The notes below the pieces were generated by a model. The model did not search any database, had not been told where the DNA came from, and was given only the letters and a program-made list of their open reading frames with translations. From Lachnospiraceae bacterium UBA3273 (GTDB taxonomy: Bacteria > Bacillota > Clostridia > Lachnospirales > Lachnospiraceae): a stretch of DNA of 19,807 nucleotides. A program made the position numbers and the translations under genes. The stretch covers positions 1,257-21,063 of the forward strand of contig DEUB01000025.1 of assembly GCA_002362385.1 (NCBI GenBank), given 5' to 3'. Positions 1-7,715 of this stretch are shown piece by piece (position 1 is the first letter of the stretch; each line of letters opens with the position of its first letter).

Positions 1-132
1 GGAATTAAGGCTCTGGTAGAAACCTGTAAAGAATTAGGGCATTCTAAAGAAGAAATTGCAGGGAAATTAGTACAGAAGTTTACGCTATCCCAAAGTGAAG
101 CAGAAAAATACGTTGAGGATTACGGAAACTGA
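1..132 (+). CDS. C-terminal end of an Rpn-like (PD-(D/E)XK) protein, partial
   Basis: An open frame runs from the window edge for 43 codons to TGA at 130-132; the start lies outside the window. The visible tail is helical and charged, beginning GIKALVETCKELGHSKEE and ending EKYVEDYGN. Tails of the form 'IKALVETCKELG.SKE...KL..KFSLS.EEAE' are common at the C-terminus of Rpn-family recombination-promoting nuclease/putative transposase proteins in Lachnospiraceae, and that is the basis for the call. No catalytic residue lies in the visible part, so the family assignment rests on recalled tail similarity only. It could be any helical-tailed protein. It is followed by two hairpins before glf, so it is probably transcribed separately from the glycan genes. 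Confidence 0.5.
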   Translation, partial: GIKALVETCKELGHSKEEIAGKLVQKFTLSQSEAEKYVEDYGN

Positions 133-180
133 TATATTCTGCCACAATGGGATGGAAACAGTTGCATCTGGCAATGCTGT

Positions 181-217
181 GGTTAATATTTTTGCGGAAT
201 AAGCCGAAATATTAACC
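181..217 (+). terminator. AT-rich hairpin downstream of the Rpn-like gene
   Basis: A perfect 11-bp inverted repeat, GGTTAATATTT at 181-191 against AAATATTAACC at 207-217. The 15-nt interval can form a small inner CGG/CCG stem (195-197 with 204-206). No clean U-tract follows directly, so it is a weak intrinsic terminator or another kind of RNA structure. It sits 49 bp after the preceding stop codon. Confidence 0.4.
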
Positions 218-301
218 AGATGATAATATTTGTTTAATGATAGCAAAAGGAATTGCGCATTGAGGGTGAATGGATTCACGGGAAATAGAAAAGTGAAATT
301 G

Positions 302-338
302 AAAATACCCTGTATGAAAGGAAATACAGGGTATTTTT
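302..338 (+). terminator. Rho-independent terminator before glf
   Basis: A perfect 14-bp stem (302-315 with 324-337), an 8-nt loop (316-323), and a T-run at 334-338 that is shared with the 3' arm. The arms centre on TACCCTGTA/TACAGGGTA. This is a convincing intrinsic terminator that insulates glf from the upstream gene. Because the stem is symmetrical and begins with AAAA, it could also act on minus-strand transcripts. Confidence 0.7.
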
Positions 339-419
339 GTTATAACAGTTATTGAATTTAATGCAGCAGGGAGAATGTAGTTTGGCGTGAAGAAATGAAA
401 CTGGAGAGGAGCAAGCAAT

Positions 420-1523
420 ATGAGTAAATACGATTATCTGATCGTGGGAGCGGGGCTTTTCGGTTCTGTTTTTGCAAGAGAGGCAAAAGAGCGGGGAAAG
501 TCGTGCCTTGTTATTGAAAAGCGAAATCACACGGGCGGTAACATTTATTGTGAAGATATAGAGGGAATCCATGTACATAAATACGGGCCACATATTTTCC
601 ATACCGATATACAGAAAGTATGGGAGTATGTGGGCAGGTTTGTTAAGTTCAATCATTTTATATATAGTCCTGTGGCGAACTATAAGGGCGAATTGTATAA
701 TCTGCCCTTTAATATGAATACCTTCAATAAAATGTGGGGCGTGGTAACGCCGGAAGAAGCCAAAGCCAAAATTGCGGAACAGATCAAACAGGAAGGGATA
801 ACGGAGCCTAAGAATCTGGAAGAGCAGGCAATCAGCTTAGTGGGCAGGGATATCTATGAAAAGCTGATAAAAGGATATACACAAAAGCAATGGGGAAGGG
901 AATGTAAAGACCTTCCGGCATTTATTATTAAGAGGCTGCCTGTCAGATTTATTTATGACAATAATTATTTTAACCACCCTTATCAGGGTATCCCCATAGG
1001 CGGGTACAATGTCCTGATAGATAAGCTGTTAGAAGGAACCGAGGTCTTGACGGATACGGACTATCTGTCCGATAAGGGAAAATGGGACGCCATGGCTGAA
1101 AGGGTCATTTATACGGGGCCTATCGACGCCTATTTCGGTTATTCTAAAGGGCATCTTGCATATCGCAGTCTCCGATTTGAAACGGAGGTGCTCGATATGG
1201 AAAATTTCCAGGGCTGTGCCGGTATGAACTATACGGACAGGGAAACGCCATGGACGAGGATCACGGAACATAAGCATTTTGAATTCGGCACCCAGGAAAA
1301 GACGGTCATCAGCAAAGAATATTCCATAGAATGGAGCCCGGGCCAGGAGCCGTATTATCCTGTAAATGATGAGAAAAACCAGCAGTTGTATGAGGTTTAC
1401 AAAGAAATGGCATTGCAGGAGGAGAAGGTCTTTTTTGGCGGAAGGCTTGCGGAATACAAATATTATGATATGGATAAAGTCATCGCGGCGGCATTGGAGC
1501 TTGCGGGAAAAAACCTGGGGTAA
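420..1523 (+). CDS. glf: UDP-galactopyranose mutase (first copy)
   Basis: This flavoenzyme converts UDP-galactopyranose to UDP-galactofuranose in the cytoplasm, supplying Galf for surface glycans. The 367-residue product has the usual family length. The N-terminal FAD-binding motif GAGLFGS is at residues 10-16. Further UGM signatures are HKYGPHIFHT, NLPFNMNTF, GYTQKQWGRE and DNNYFNHPYQGIP, plus the C-terminal FAD contact FGGRLAEYKYYDMD. The start is set by GGAGAGGAGC at about 401-410, just upstream of the ATG. galE begins 97 bp downstream on the same strand, which gives a GalE-Glf route to UDP-Galf. A second, clearly homologous copy lies at 16985-18103; the two proteins are strongly similar over their whole length but differ at many positions. 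Family assignment is secure; the glycan it serves is inferred. Confidence 0.97.
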   Translation: MSKYDYLIVGAGLFGSVFAREAKERGKSCLVIEKRNHTGGNIYCEDIEGIHVHKYGPHIFHTDIQKVWEYVGRFVKFNHFIYSPVANYKGELYNLPFNMNTFNKMWGVVTPEEAKAKIAEQIKQEGITEPKNLEEQAISLVGRDIYEKLIKGYTQKQWGRECKDLPAFIIKRLPVRFIYDNNYFNHPYQGIPIGGYNVLIDKLLEGTEVLTDTDYLSDKGKWDAMAERVIYTGPIDAYFGYSKGHLAYRSLRFETEVLDMENFQGCAGMNYTDRETPWTRITEHKHFEFGTQEKTVISKEYSIEWSPGQEPYYPVNDEKNQQLYEVYKEMALQEEKVFFGGRLAEYKYYDMDKVIAAALELAGKNLG

Positions 1524-1620
1524 GCTGCTGTTTACGCCCTCAAAAAGGGACGCGGACAGTGGAACGGGCGGCTGCAAAATGCTACACAGGGTAAAAAATA
1601 AAAACAGGAGAAGTGAGAAT

Positions 1621-2595
1621 ATGGCAGTTTTAGTATGCGGAGGAGCCGGATATATAGGCTCTCATATCAATAAGCAGCTTCATAAGGAAGGCCATGAGAC
1701 TGTTGTTTTGGACAATCTGGTATACGGCCACAGGGAAGCGGTAAAGTGGGGAGCCTTTGAACAGGGCGATTTGAAAAATACAGAGGATATCGAACGGGTA
1801 TTTCAAAAATATTCCATTGAAGCGGTATTTCATTTTGCGGCTTTTGCTTATGTGGGAGAAAGCGTTACGGAGCCGGAAAAGTATTATTATAACAACGTTG
1901 CCAATACCTTAAATCTTTTAAAAATTATGAAAAAATATGATTGTAAGAAGATCATTTTTTCTTCCACCTGTGCGACCTATGGGGAGCCGGAAGTTATCCC
2001 CATTACGGAAGAACTGCCCCAAAATCCCATTAATCCCTACGGAATGTCGAAGCTGATGGTAGAAAAAATACTGATGGATTATCACAACGCTTATGGAATA
2101 CAGTTTGCGGTACTCCGCTATTTTAATGCTGCCGGAGCGGATCCGGAAGGGGAGCTGGGGGAGAGCCATCAGCCGGAGACCCATCTGATCCCCCTGGTAC
2201 TGGATGCGGCGGCAGGGAAGAGGCCTGACATTAAGGTTTTCGGAACGGATTATGATACGCCAGACGGAAGCTGCGTCAGGGACTATATCCATGTATATGA
2301 CCTGGCAACGGCTCATCTTCTGGCGCTGCATCATCTGGAAAAAGGGGGAGAAAGCGACTTCTTTAATCTGGGCAATGAAAAAGGAACGTCCGTGCTCGAG
2401 GTAGTGGAAGCTGTCAGAAAAGTTACGGGAAAAGAATTCAAGGCGACCCTGACTGACAGAAGGCCGGGAGATCCGGCGAAGCTGGTTGGAAGCAGCCGGA
2501 AGGCAAAAAGGGTGCTTTTATGGAAACCGGTATATGAGGATATAGAAGAGATTGTAAGACACGCGTGGAACTGGCACGAAAACGCCGAATACTGA
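1621..2595 (+). CDS. galE: UDP-glucose 4-epimerase
   Basis: This NAD-dependent extended SDR interconverts UDP-glucose and UDP-galactose, making the substrate of the mutase encoded just upstream. The product is 324 residues, the normal GalE size. The Rossmann motif GGAGYIG is at residues 7-13. The catalytic residues are in SSTCATYG and in Y140-x3-K144 (YGMSK). The substrate-loop signature RYFNAAGADP and the C-terminal RRPGDP follow, as expected for GalE. The frame stays open upstream to 1366, overlapping glf, but the extra residues do not resemble GalE. The ATG at 1621 directly precedes the Rossmann strand and has a ribosome site (ACAGGAGAAG, about 1604-1613), so it is the start chosen. Probably cotranscribed with glf. 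Confidence 0.95.
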   Translation: MAVLVCGGAGYIGSHINKQLHKEGHETVVLDNLVYGHREAVKWGAFEQGDLKNTEDIERVFQKYSIEAVFHFAAFAYVGESVTEPEKYYYNNVANTLNLLKIMKKYDCKKIIFSSTCATYGEPEVIPITEELPQNPINPYGMSKLMVEKILMDYHNAYGIQFAVLRYFNAAGADPEGELGESHQPETHLIPLVLDAAAGKRPDIKVFGTDYDTPDGSCVRDYIHVYDLATAHLLALHHLEKGGESDFFNLGNEKGTSVLEVVEAVRKVTGKEFKATLTDRRPGDPAKLVGSSRKAKRVLLWKPVYEDIEEIVRHAWNWHENAEY

Positions 2596-2615
2596 TGGTA
2601 TGGCAGCTCCGGATA

Positions 2616-2624
2616 TGTTATACT
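2616..2624 (+). promoter_or_regulatory. Extended -10 promoter candidate for the lipoprotein gene
   Basis: TGTTATACT matches the extended -10 form TGnTATAAT, with one mismatch in the hexamer. It lies 35 bp upstream of the lipoprotein start at 2659 and just after the galE stop. No good -35 hexamer sits at the proper distance. Extended -10 promoters can work without one, but certainty is modest. Confidence 0.4.
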
Positions 2625-2658
2625 TTAGAAAAGCAATCGTGTGATCATGGGGGATAGT

Positions 2659-3294
2659 ATGAGAAAAGATATTACAATCAGCAAACATCTTATATGTTTA
2701 TTATCGGTGTTTTTAATTGGTCTTGTTTTCATCTTGGGACTGAGTGGCTGTTCCTTTTCCATGGAAAAAAAGAAAGATCCGCTTCTAGAATCGGATTACC
2801 TGAATCATGATATTGAATACAGGGATCCTGACGACCGGGAATGCCTGCGGATTCTTGTACGATTGCTACAGGCGGTGGATCAAAAGGATTCGGAGGCTAT
2901 AAAGGAAATGTTTTCCAAAGAAGCATTGGAAAATATAGATGACATCGACGAAAAAATAGATCTCTTTATTGAGACATTTCCCACATGGGAATGTGAGTAT
3001 GATCCTGTCTTTGGGGGAATGGGAAAACATGCAAACAGAGGAACGGTTACAAAATGGATCAAGCCAACTTTTGATTTTGAATCGGAAGGAAGGCAATATG
3101 TATTAAAATTCATTTATTATACAGAGGCAGATGAAAATCCGGATCAACTGGGATTGTCGATGATTCAAATATTTGAAAGACATTTAAACGGTTATAGCGA
3201 GGACTTTACGGCTCAGAGCGAAGACTCTCCAAATGATATTTATTTGTGGGATTATACAATGGATATTAAGGAGCGGAAACCGTTATATGAATAA
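2659..3294 (+). CDS. DUF5104-like lipoprotein
   Basis: A 211-residue predicted lipoprotein. A positively charged N-terminus (MRK) is followed by a hydrophobic segment at about residues 11-28 and a lipobox LSGC with the acceptor cysteine at residue 31, so it should be anchored to the outer face of the membrane after signal peptidase II processing. The mature part is acidic. Its layout (HDIEYRDPDDRECLRIL, a helical stretch with FSKEALENIDDIDEKID, then ENPDQLGLSMIQI) resembles the DUF5104 family of Firmicutes lipoproteins, which has no known function. The frame could start earlier, with GTG at 2641 or ATG at 2647. ATG 2659 is preferred because the GGGGGA at about 2649-2654 is spaced for it and because it leaves a compact signal peptide. 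It has its own candidate promoter. Its relation to the glycan genes is unknown. Confidence 0.75.
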   Translation: MRKDITISKHLICLLSVFLIGLVFILGLSGCSFSMEKKKDPLLESDYLNHDIEYRDPDDRECLRILVRLLQAVDQKDSEAIKEMFSKEALENIDDIDEKIDLFIETFPTWECEYDPVFGGMGKHANRGTVTKWIKPTFDFESEGRQYVLKFIYYTEADENPDQLGLSMIQIFERHLNGYSEDFTAQSEDSPNDIYLWDYTMDIKERKPLYE

Positions 3295-3361
3295 AGACCG
3301 GATCCAAAGTTGTATTCATCAATAGAGTCAGAAGAAATTTGAAAACGGGGGACGGGATGTC

Positions 3362-3370
3362 TGTTATATA
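3362..3370 (+). promoter_or_regulatory. Extended -10 promoter candidate for the glycyl-radical operon
   Basis: TGTTATATA fits an extended -10 (TGn plus a TATAAT-like hexamer) 33 bp upstream of the start at 3404. A TTGAAA hexamer at 3339-3344 is the best -35 candidate but is 20 bp from the -10, longer than optimal. This is the only plausible promoter I see in the 109-bp gap between the lipoprotein and the seven-gene run. Confidence 0.4.
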
Positions 3371-3403
3371 TTATTCAATCAGATTTAGGGGTGGAGAAAA
3401 TTC

Positions 3404-3727
3404 ATGGAGAGAATCAATAACTTACCATACCGGTCTGTAGCACTTTGCGGTTACAGGCAAAAGGGCAGGAATATCTATCAGCAGCTTGCAGAGAAAAATA
3501 TACGGATCCCTTATATAATAGAAAGGAATTATCAGGCACTGAAAATTTTGGAAAAGGATTTAGGAGTGCCGATTGTAGGTTTCGAAGAAGAGCCGGCATT
3601 TTATGAAGAAGCTGATGCAATCTTATTAACAGGGGATTTACCTGAAGCTGTTGTGAGAGAAAGTCTGGAGCTGGCGGGAATAAAGCTCCCTATCGTTTCT
3701 GATGGTATATTGCAGGATTTGGAGTGA
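3404..3727 (+). CDS. Small stand-alone Rossmann-like nucleotide-binding protein
   Basis: A 107-residue protein of unknown function. It opens with a beta strand and a glycine-rich turn (VALCGYRQKGRNIY, residues 12-25), then alternates strands and helices: RIPYIIER, VPIVGF, ADAILLTG, LPIVSD. This is the layout of half a Rossmann fold, like the PglD-N/CoA-binding-type domain attached to many polysaccharide enzymes. A similar domain forms the N-terminus of the DUF4422 protein three genes downstream. GGGGTGGAG at 3389-3397 sets the start. Its stop is 4 bp before the start of the glycyl radical enzyme, implying coupled expression. It may sense or bind a nucleotide or sugar intermediate, or assist the radical enzyme; this is inference. 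Confidence 0.65.
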   Translation: MERINNLPYRSVALCGYRQKGRNIYQQLAEKNIRIPYIIERNYQALKILEKDLGVPIVGFEEEPAFYEEADAILLTGDLPEAVVRESLELAGIKLPIVSDGILQDLE

Positions 3728-3731
3728 TTAT

Positions 3732-5723
3732 ATGTTTTGTGATTGTAAGACAGAATTAGAACGCAATGAATATAAACGGAGTACAAAACTGCAGCAGGAA
3801 GCAGACAGCTGGTTAAAGGAGAACCAGCCGGAATTTTATAAGCTTCAGCGGATAGGTTCTTATAATGCAGTTTTTGATGCTATATGCAGTTTCGTTGAAA
3901 TCCCGCAAAAGGAAGGACGTTTTCTCCATTTTGTCGATTACCGGTATTTGTTTGATACAACGAGGGGATATCGGTTTGAGAATCTGACGCCGGATTTTGG
4001 GCTGATTGTCAATAAGGGGTTACAGGAATTGAAATATCCGGAGAAGGATGTAACAAATGATTTCTGTGTGGACTATAACAAAACCATAGATTCCATGATG
4101 CATTTGTGCGAACGCATTGCGGCGTCGAGAAAAGCCGCAGGGGATGCCGTATATGAGGGACTCTTTCTGAATATGAAGGACAAGCCGGCCCGGGGCTTTG
4201 AGGAAGCGCTGCAAAGAATCTTATTTATAGATCAGCTGTTCTGGCAGATGGGGCATCGGCTCGTCGGTTTGGGACATTTGGATCGTATTTTATGGGATAA
4301 TTACCATAAGGATATGCAGGACCGGAAAATCACAAGAGAAGAGGCGCTGGAACTGTTGTGCGATTTTATGAAGGCTCTGCATCAGTATTATTGGTTAAAG
4401 AGCAATGTACTTATGGGGGATACCGGCCAGATCATCATTCTCGGGACAAAGAATAGGGATGGCGGCTATTATTGCAATGAATTGACAGGATTGTTTATAG
4501 AAGCGTTAATGAAGGTACAATTACCGGATCCCAAGCTTTTGTTGCGGGTCAGCAAGGATATGCCGGAAGGATTAATGAAACTTTCCCTTAAATGTATGCA
4601 GACGGGGGTAGGTTCGCCGATTCTTTCAAACGATGATGTGATCGTACCAAAACTGATCGCATACGGAGTTGATAAAGAGGATGCTTATTACTATGGGACT
4701 TCCGCCTGCTGGGAGCCTCTGATTCCGGGAAAAAGCATCAGCCCCAATAATATTGCTTATTTATCCTATCCCAAAGTGTTGAAACGGGTATGGAACCATG
4801 AGGATGTTTTGGAAATAACAGAATTTAAGCAGTGGATGGAGTGTTTTTACCAGGAGCTGAAAACCGAGCTTTCGGAGCTGAAAAAGAAAATCTCGGATTA
4901 CCGGCTGCAATATAATCCGTTGCTTTCCGTGTTTACCGGGGATTGTTATACCAGAAAATCCGACGTTTCCACGGGAGGCGGAAAATATCATAATTTTGGG
5001 ATAACGACAGTGGGCTTATCCAATACGGTCAATGCTCTTCTGAATCTAAAGGAAAGGGTGTTTGAAAAACACAGTCTTTCTTTAAAGGAAGTTGCAGATA
5101 TCCTTCAAAATGATTTTAAAGGATATGACAAGCTTTTAAATCGGTTAAAGGATTCGAAGCTGAAATACGGTATGGATGAAGAAGAGGTAATTTCCCTGAC
5201 CAATGAGATCTTACGGGTTTCTACCGATGAGATAAGGGAATACCGCAATTATCTCGGCGGCGGATTAAAGCTGGGGGTAAGCGCCCCTTCCTATATTGAA
5301 GCGGCAAGGGATTTCCCGGCCACTTTTGACGGAAGACGTGCGGGAGAGCCTTTTGGGGTGCATATTTCATCCGATTGCAGAAACGGATATACGGAGCTGA
5401 TAAATTTTGCGGCTGCATTGGATTATGGGGAAAACAGATTTAATGGAAATGTTGTGGATTTTATGATTTCCCCCCATTTTATAGAACAGAATTTTGATAA
5501 AATGACAGATTTGCTTATGGCAGGCATTGGAGTCGGTTTCTTTCAATTACAGATGAATGTAATAGGGAGTGAAACTTTAATAAAGGCAAAGAAAGATCCG
5601 GAAAAATATCCGAATCTGATAGTTCGGGTGTGGGGATTCAGTGCTTATTTTCGTGAACTGCCTGAAGAATATCAGGATATATTGATTTGCCGTGCATTGG
5701 AAAATGAAGGAAAGGCATCTTAA
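3732..5723 (+). CDS. Glycyl radical enzyme (PFL-like family), substrate unknown
   Basis: A 663-residue member of the pyruvate formate-lyase-like glycyl radical family. The glycyl radical loop RVWGFSAYF puts the radical on Gly635, 28 residues from the C-terminus. The thiyl-radical cysteine is Cys326 in SACWEP. Glu328 gives the Cys-x-Glu pattern seen in glycerol dehydratase, CutC, HypD and related lyases/dehydratases, not the Cys-Cys of PFL. A family motif LSNDDVIVPKL precedes it. It is shorter than most relatives (about 750-850 residues), apparently at the N-terminus. The frame is open from 3702, but ATG 3732 has GGAG at 3721-3724 and sits 4 bp after the previous gene, so it is preferred. The activase start overlaps its stop by 1 nt. 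The setting among CDP-sugar-type genes suggests elimination or dehydration of a sugar, polyol or related diol; the substrate cannot be read from sequence. Confidence 0.9.
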   Translation: MFCDCKTELERNEYKRSTKLQQEADSWLKENQPEFYKLQRIGSYNAVFDAICSFVEIPQKEGRFLHFVDYRYLFDTTRGYRFENLTPDFGLIVNKGLQELKYPEKDVTNDFCVDYNKTIDSMMHLCERIAASRKAAGDAVYEGLFLNMKDKPARGFEEALQRILFIDQLFWQMGHRLVGLGHLDRILWDNYHKDMQDRKITREEALELLCDFMKALHQYYWLKSNVLMGDTGQIIILGTKNRDGGYYCNELTGLFIEALMKVQLPDPKLLLRVSKDMPEGLMKLSLKCMQTGVGSPILSNDDVIVPKLIAYGVDKEDAYYYGTSACWEPLIPGKSISPNNIAYLSYPKVLKRVWNHEDVLEITEFKQWMECFYQELKTELSELKKKISDYRLQYNPLLSVFTGDCYTRKSDVSTGGGKYHNFGITTVGLSNTVNALLNLKERVFEKHSLSLKEVADILQNDFKGYDKLLNRLKDSKLKYGMDEEEVISLTNEILRVSTDEIREYRNYLGGGLKLGVSAPSYIEAARDFPATFDGRRAGEPFGVHISSDCRNGYTELINFAAALDYGENRFNGNVVDFMISPHFIEQNFDKMTDLLMAGIGVGFFQLQMNVIGSETLIKAKKDPEKYPNLIVRVWGFSAYFRELPEEYQDILICRALENEGKAS

Positions 5724-6496
5724 TGGATGGAGAGAAGAAAACTTTAATTACCAATATACAAAGAATGTGTATGCATGACGGCCCGGGGATCCGGACAACG
5801 GTATTTTTTAAGGGTTGCAGCCTTCATTGCCCATGGTGTTCTAATCCGGAGAATATTTCCGCTGGCAGGGAAAGTTATACTGTAAACGGAAATACTGGCA
5901 TGTACGGAAAGTTTTATACAGAGGAGGAATTATACCGGGAAATCATAAAAGATATAAAATTTTTCGGGCAAGGCGGCGGAGTCACATTTTCCGGTGGGGA
6001 ACCGCTTTTACAGCTGCCTTTTTTGCAGCCTCTTTTGTCTCGTTTAAGAGAAAAGGACATAAATATCTGCGTTGAGACTGCCCTTCATGTGCCAACGGAA
6101 AGCCTGATGTCGGTTTTACCTTATGTTGACTTGTTTTTTGTAGACATGAAAATTTTACATGGGGATATGTGTAAAAATGTCCTTGGCGGAGAAGTCGCTA
6201 CTTATCTGCATAATCTGGATACTTTACTGGATAGGGGTAAGCAGCCGATTATCCGTATTCCCTGTAACAGGGAATATACTTTGAAAGAAGAAAATTTTTC
6301 CCTCATCCTGGATTGGCTGAAAACACATCCGCATTTGTCCGTGGAAGTATTTGCCACGCACTCTCTGGGAAAGGCCAAATATGAAAGCCTGGGAAAGGAG
6401 TGTCTTAGGTGGGCGCAGATTTCAACGGAAGAATTGGAAGAAATTGCAGTACGGATCGGGAGGGGAGGAAGTAAGGTCTTTATTAACTCCATTTAA
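5723..6496 (+). CDS. Glycyl radical enzyme activase (radical SAM)
   Basis: This enzyme uses a [4Fe-4S] cluster and S-adenosylmethionine to abstract hydrogen from the radical glycine of its partner, encoded immediately upstream. The 257-residue product has the activase signature HDGPGIRTTVFFKGC. The cluster ligands are C32, C36 and C39 (CX3CX2C) and the SAM-binding GGEP is at residues 91-94. The later motif FFVDMKI also fits the family. The size is close to PFL-activating enzyme. The stretch between C39 and GGEP has no cysteines, so the ferredoxin-like double-cluster insert present in most dehydratase or decarboxylase activases is absent. Its ATG overlaps the radical enzyme stop (TAATG), so the two are translationally coupled and surely a pair. 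The ribosome site is AAGGAAAGG at about 5707-5715. Confidence 0.93.
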   Translation: MDGEKKTLITNIQRMCMHDGPGIRTTVFFKGCSLHCPWCSNPENISAGRESYTVNGNTGMYGKFYTEEELYREIIKDIKFFGQGGGVTFSGGEPLLQLPFLQPLLSRLREKDINICVETALHVPTESLMSVLPYVDLFFVDMKILHGDMCKNVLGGEVATYLHNLDTLLDRGKQPIIRIPCNREYTLKEENFSLILDWLKTHPHLSVEVFATHSLGKAKYESLGKECLRWAQISTEELEEIAVRIGRGGSKVFINSI

Positions 6497-6577
6497 TAAG
6501 GATCATCTGCAGAGGCATCATTCGAAGGGAATGCTACTGGAATGGGGTAGAAAAATGAAAGAAGGAAACAAAGAAAT

Positions 6578-7711
6578 ATGGATAACATATTGGATGTTTT
6601 AAACGCACATAGTAAAATATATATATTCGGGGCTGCTTCCAGAGCCAAGACTTTTAAGGGCTATGTAAATATGTTGTTCCCGAAATTGGAAATTACAGGT
6701 TATCTGGTAGATGATGAAGAGAAGAATGATTCTCGAATTGCGGGCGTGCCGGTAATACATATTGGAAGGATATCCAAAGAACAACCTGTAAAGCTGCAGA
6801 CAAAAGTTCCTGTCATAATTGCCACGAAGGGGATTTTTCATCAAAGGATAGGAGTTCTGTTGACCGATCTGGGATTTGACAACGTGATCCCTGTATCGGT
6901 AGATGTGGATAACTGCCTGAGAAATGCCTATGTCCGTAAATTCTTTGCAAAAGAGAACAGGGAATTCGTGAAGCTGGAAAACATTGCAGGGGGAACATCA
7001 CAGGCAGTCATAGGAAATATGCCGGATGCCTGCATCTATATGGCAAAATCCATTTATGATAAAGAACTGGAAACGCCTTATATCATTCCGAAATATGAAA
7101 AACCGCTTCAGGTTGGAGCGGCATTGACGGACCGGCGGCTTGGGGATGATATTCTGACAGATGACAAGGGGGAAAACATATCTGAAAGAAACAGACAGTA
7201 TAGTGAAGTGACAGGGCTTTATTGGGTATGGAAAAACTGTTATCATGATATAGCAGGACTTTCCCATTACCGCCGACATTTTATTTTGCCGGGAAATTGG
7301 ATAGAAATTATGTGGCAGAAGAATATAGATGCTATTGTACCGGTTCCTACTTATGTATATCCAAGTGTAGGGGATAATTATAAAGAACGTCATGCGCCGG
7401 AGGATTGGGACTTCTTATTGCAATATCTTCGGGAAAAAGAGAAATGGACTTATAATGCTGCAATACAGGTTTTTTCAGGGAATCTGTTTCTTCCTGGTAA
7501 CATGTTTATCGTAAGATGGAAAGTGTTGGAGGAGTTATGTAGTTGGATGTTTCCTATTCTGGATGCGGTAAGGGTTAATGGCGGCGTTAAGGAAGATGTA
7601 TATTTAAATCGATATGTAGGGGCTGTATCGGAAAGATTAGTTACGCTATTTTTTGAACTTCATAAGGATAAGTATAAAATTGTATATGCAGATCGCAGGT
7701 TTTTGAGGTAG
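6578..7711 (+). CDS. Rossmann-like domain plus DUF4422 glycosyltransferase-like protein
   Basis: A 377-residue two-domain protein. Residues about 10-110 form a Rossmann-like domain (IYIFGAASRAKTF at the start, then ITGYLVDDEE, VPVIIATKG) of the kind attached to many surface-polysaccharide enzymes. From about residue 145 the sequence follows DUF4422: ACIYMAKS, PLQVGAALTDRRLGDDILTDDKGENISERN, TGLYWVWKN, and the hallmark GLSHYRR at residues 227-233. DUF4422 proteins occur in capsule and LPS-type loci and are regarded as glycosyltransferases, so transfer of a sugar is likely, but donor and acceptor are unknown. The start is 81 bp after the activase with a weaker ribosome site (AAGGAAA). It belongs to the same run of genes. 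Fusion of the two domains is visible in the sequence; the role is inference. Confidence 0.8.
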   Translation: MDNILDVLNAHSKIYIFGAASRAKTFKGYVNMLFPKLEITGYLVDDEEKNDSRIAGVPVIHIGRISKEQPVKLQTKVPVIIATKGIFHQRIGVLLTDLGFDNVIPVSVDVDNCLRNAYVRKFFAKENREFVKLENIAGGTSQAVIGNMPDACIYMAKSIYDKELETPYIIPKYEKPLQVGAALTDRRLGDDILTDDKGENISERNRQYSEVTGLYWVWKNCYHDIAGLSHYRRHFILPGNWIEIMWQKNIDAIVPVPTYVYPSVGDNYKERHAPEDWDFLLQYLREKEKWTYNAAIQVFSGNLFLPGNMFIVRWKVLEELCSWMFPILDAVRVNGGVKEDVYLNRYVGAVSERLVTLFFELHKDKYKIVYADRRFLR

Positions 7712-7715
7712 ATAT

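Noticed and set aside
133..419. Possible small RNA or CRISPR-like repeat between the first gene and glf
   Set aside because: There are two unrelated hairpins and no repeated unit; the second hairpin is explained as a terminator and no promoter for an RNA is convincing.
604..610. CCGATAT, a possible sigma-28 -10 element inside glf
   Set aside because: The nearest TAAA is 22 bp away instead of about 15, and the bases encode conserved HTDIQ residues of the mutase.
1029..1577. Long minus-strand open frame opposite glf, and similar ones opposite other genes
   Set aside because: These mirror real genes with clear protein families on the plus strand, lack ribosome sites, and have no recognisable motifs.
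1366..1620. Upstream in-frame extension of galE overlapping the end of glf
   Set aside because: The added residues do not look like any epimerase sequence, the Rossmann strand begins right at the 1621 ATG, and that ATG has a good ribosome site.
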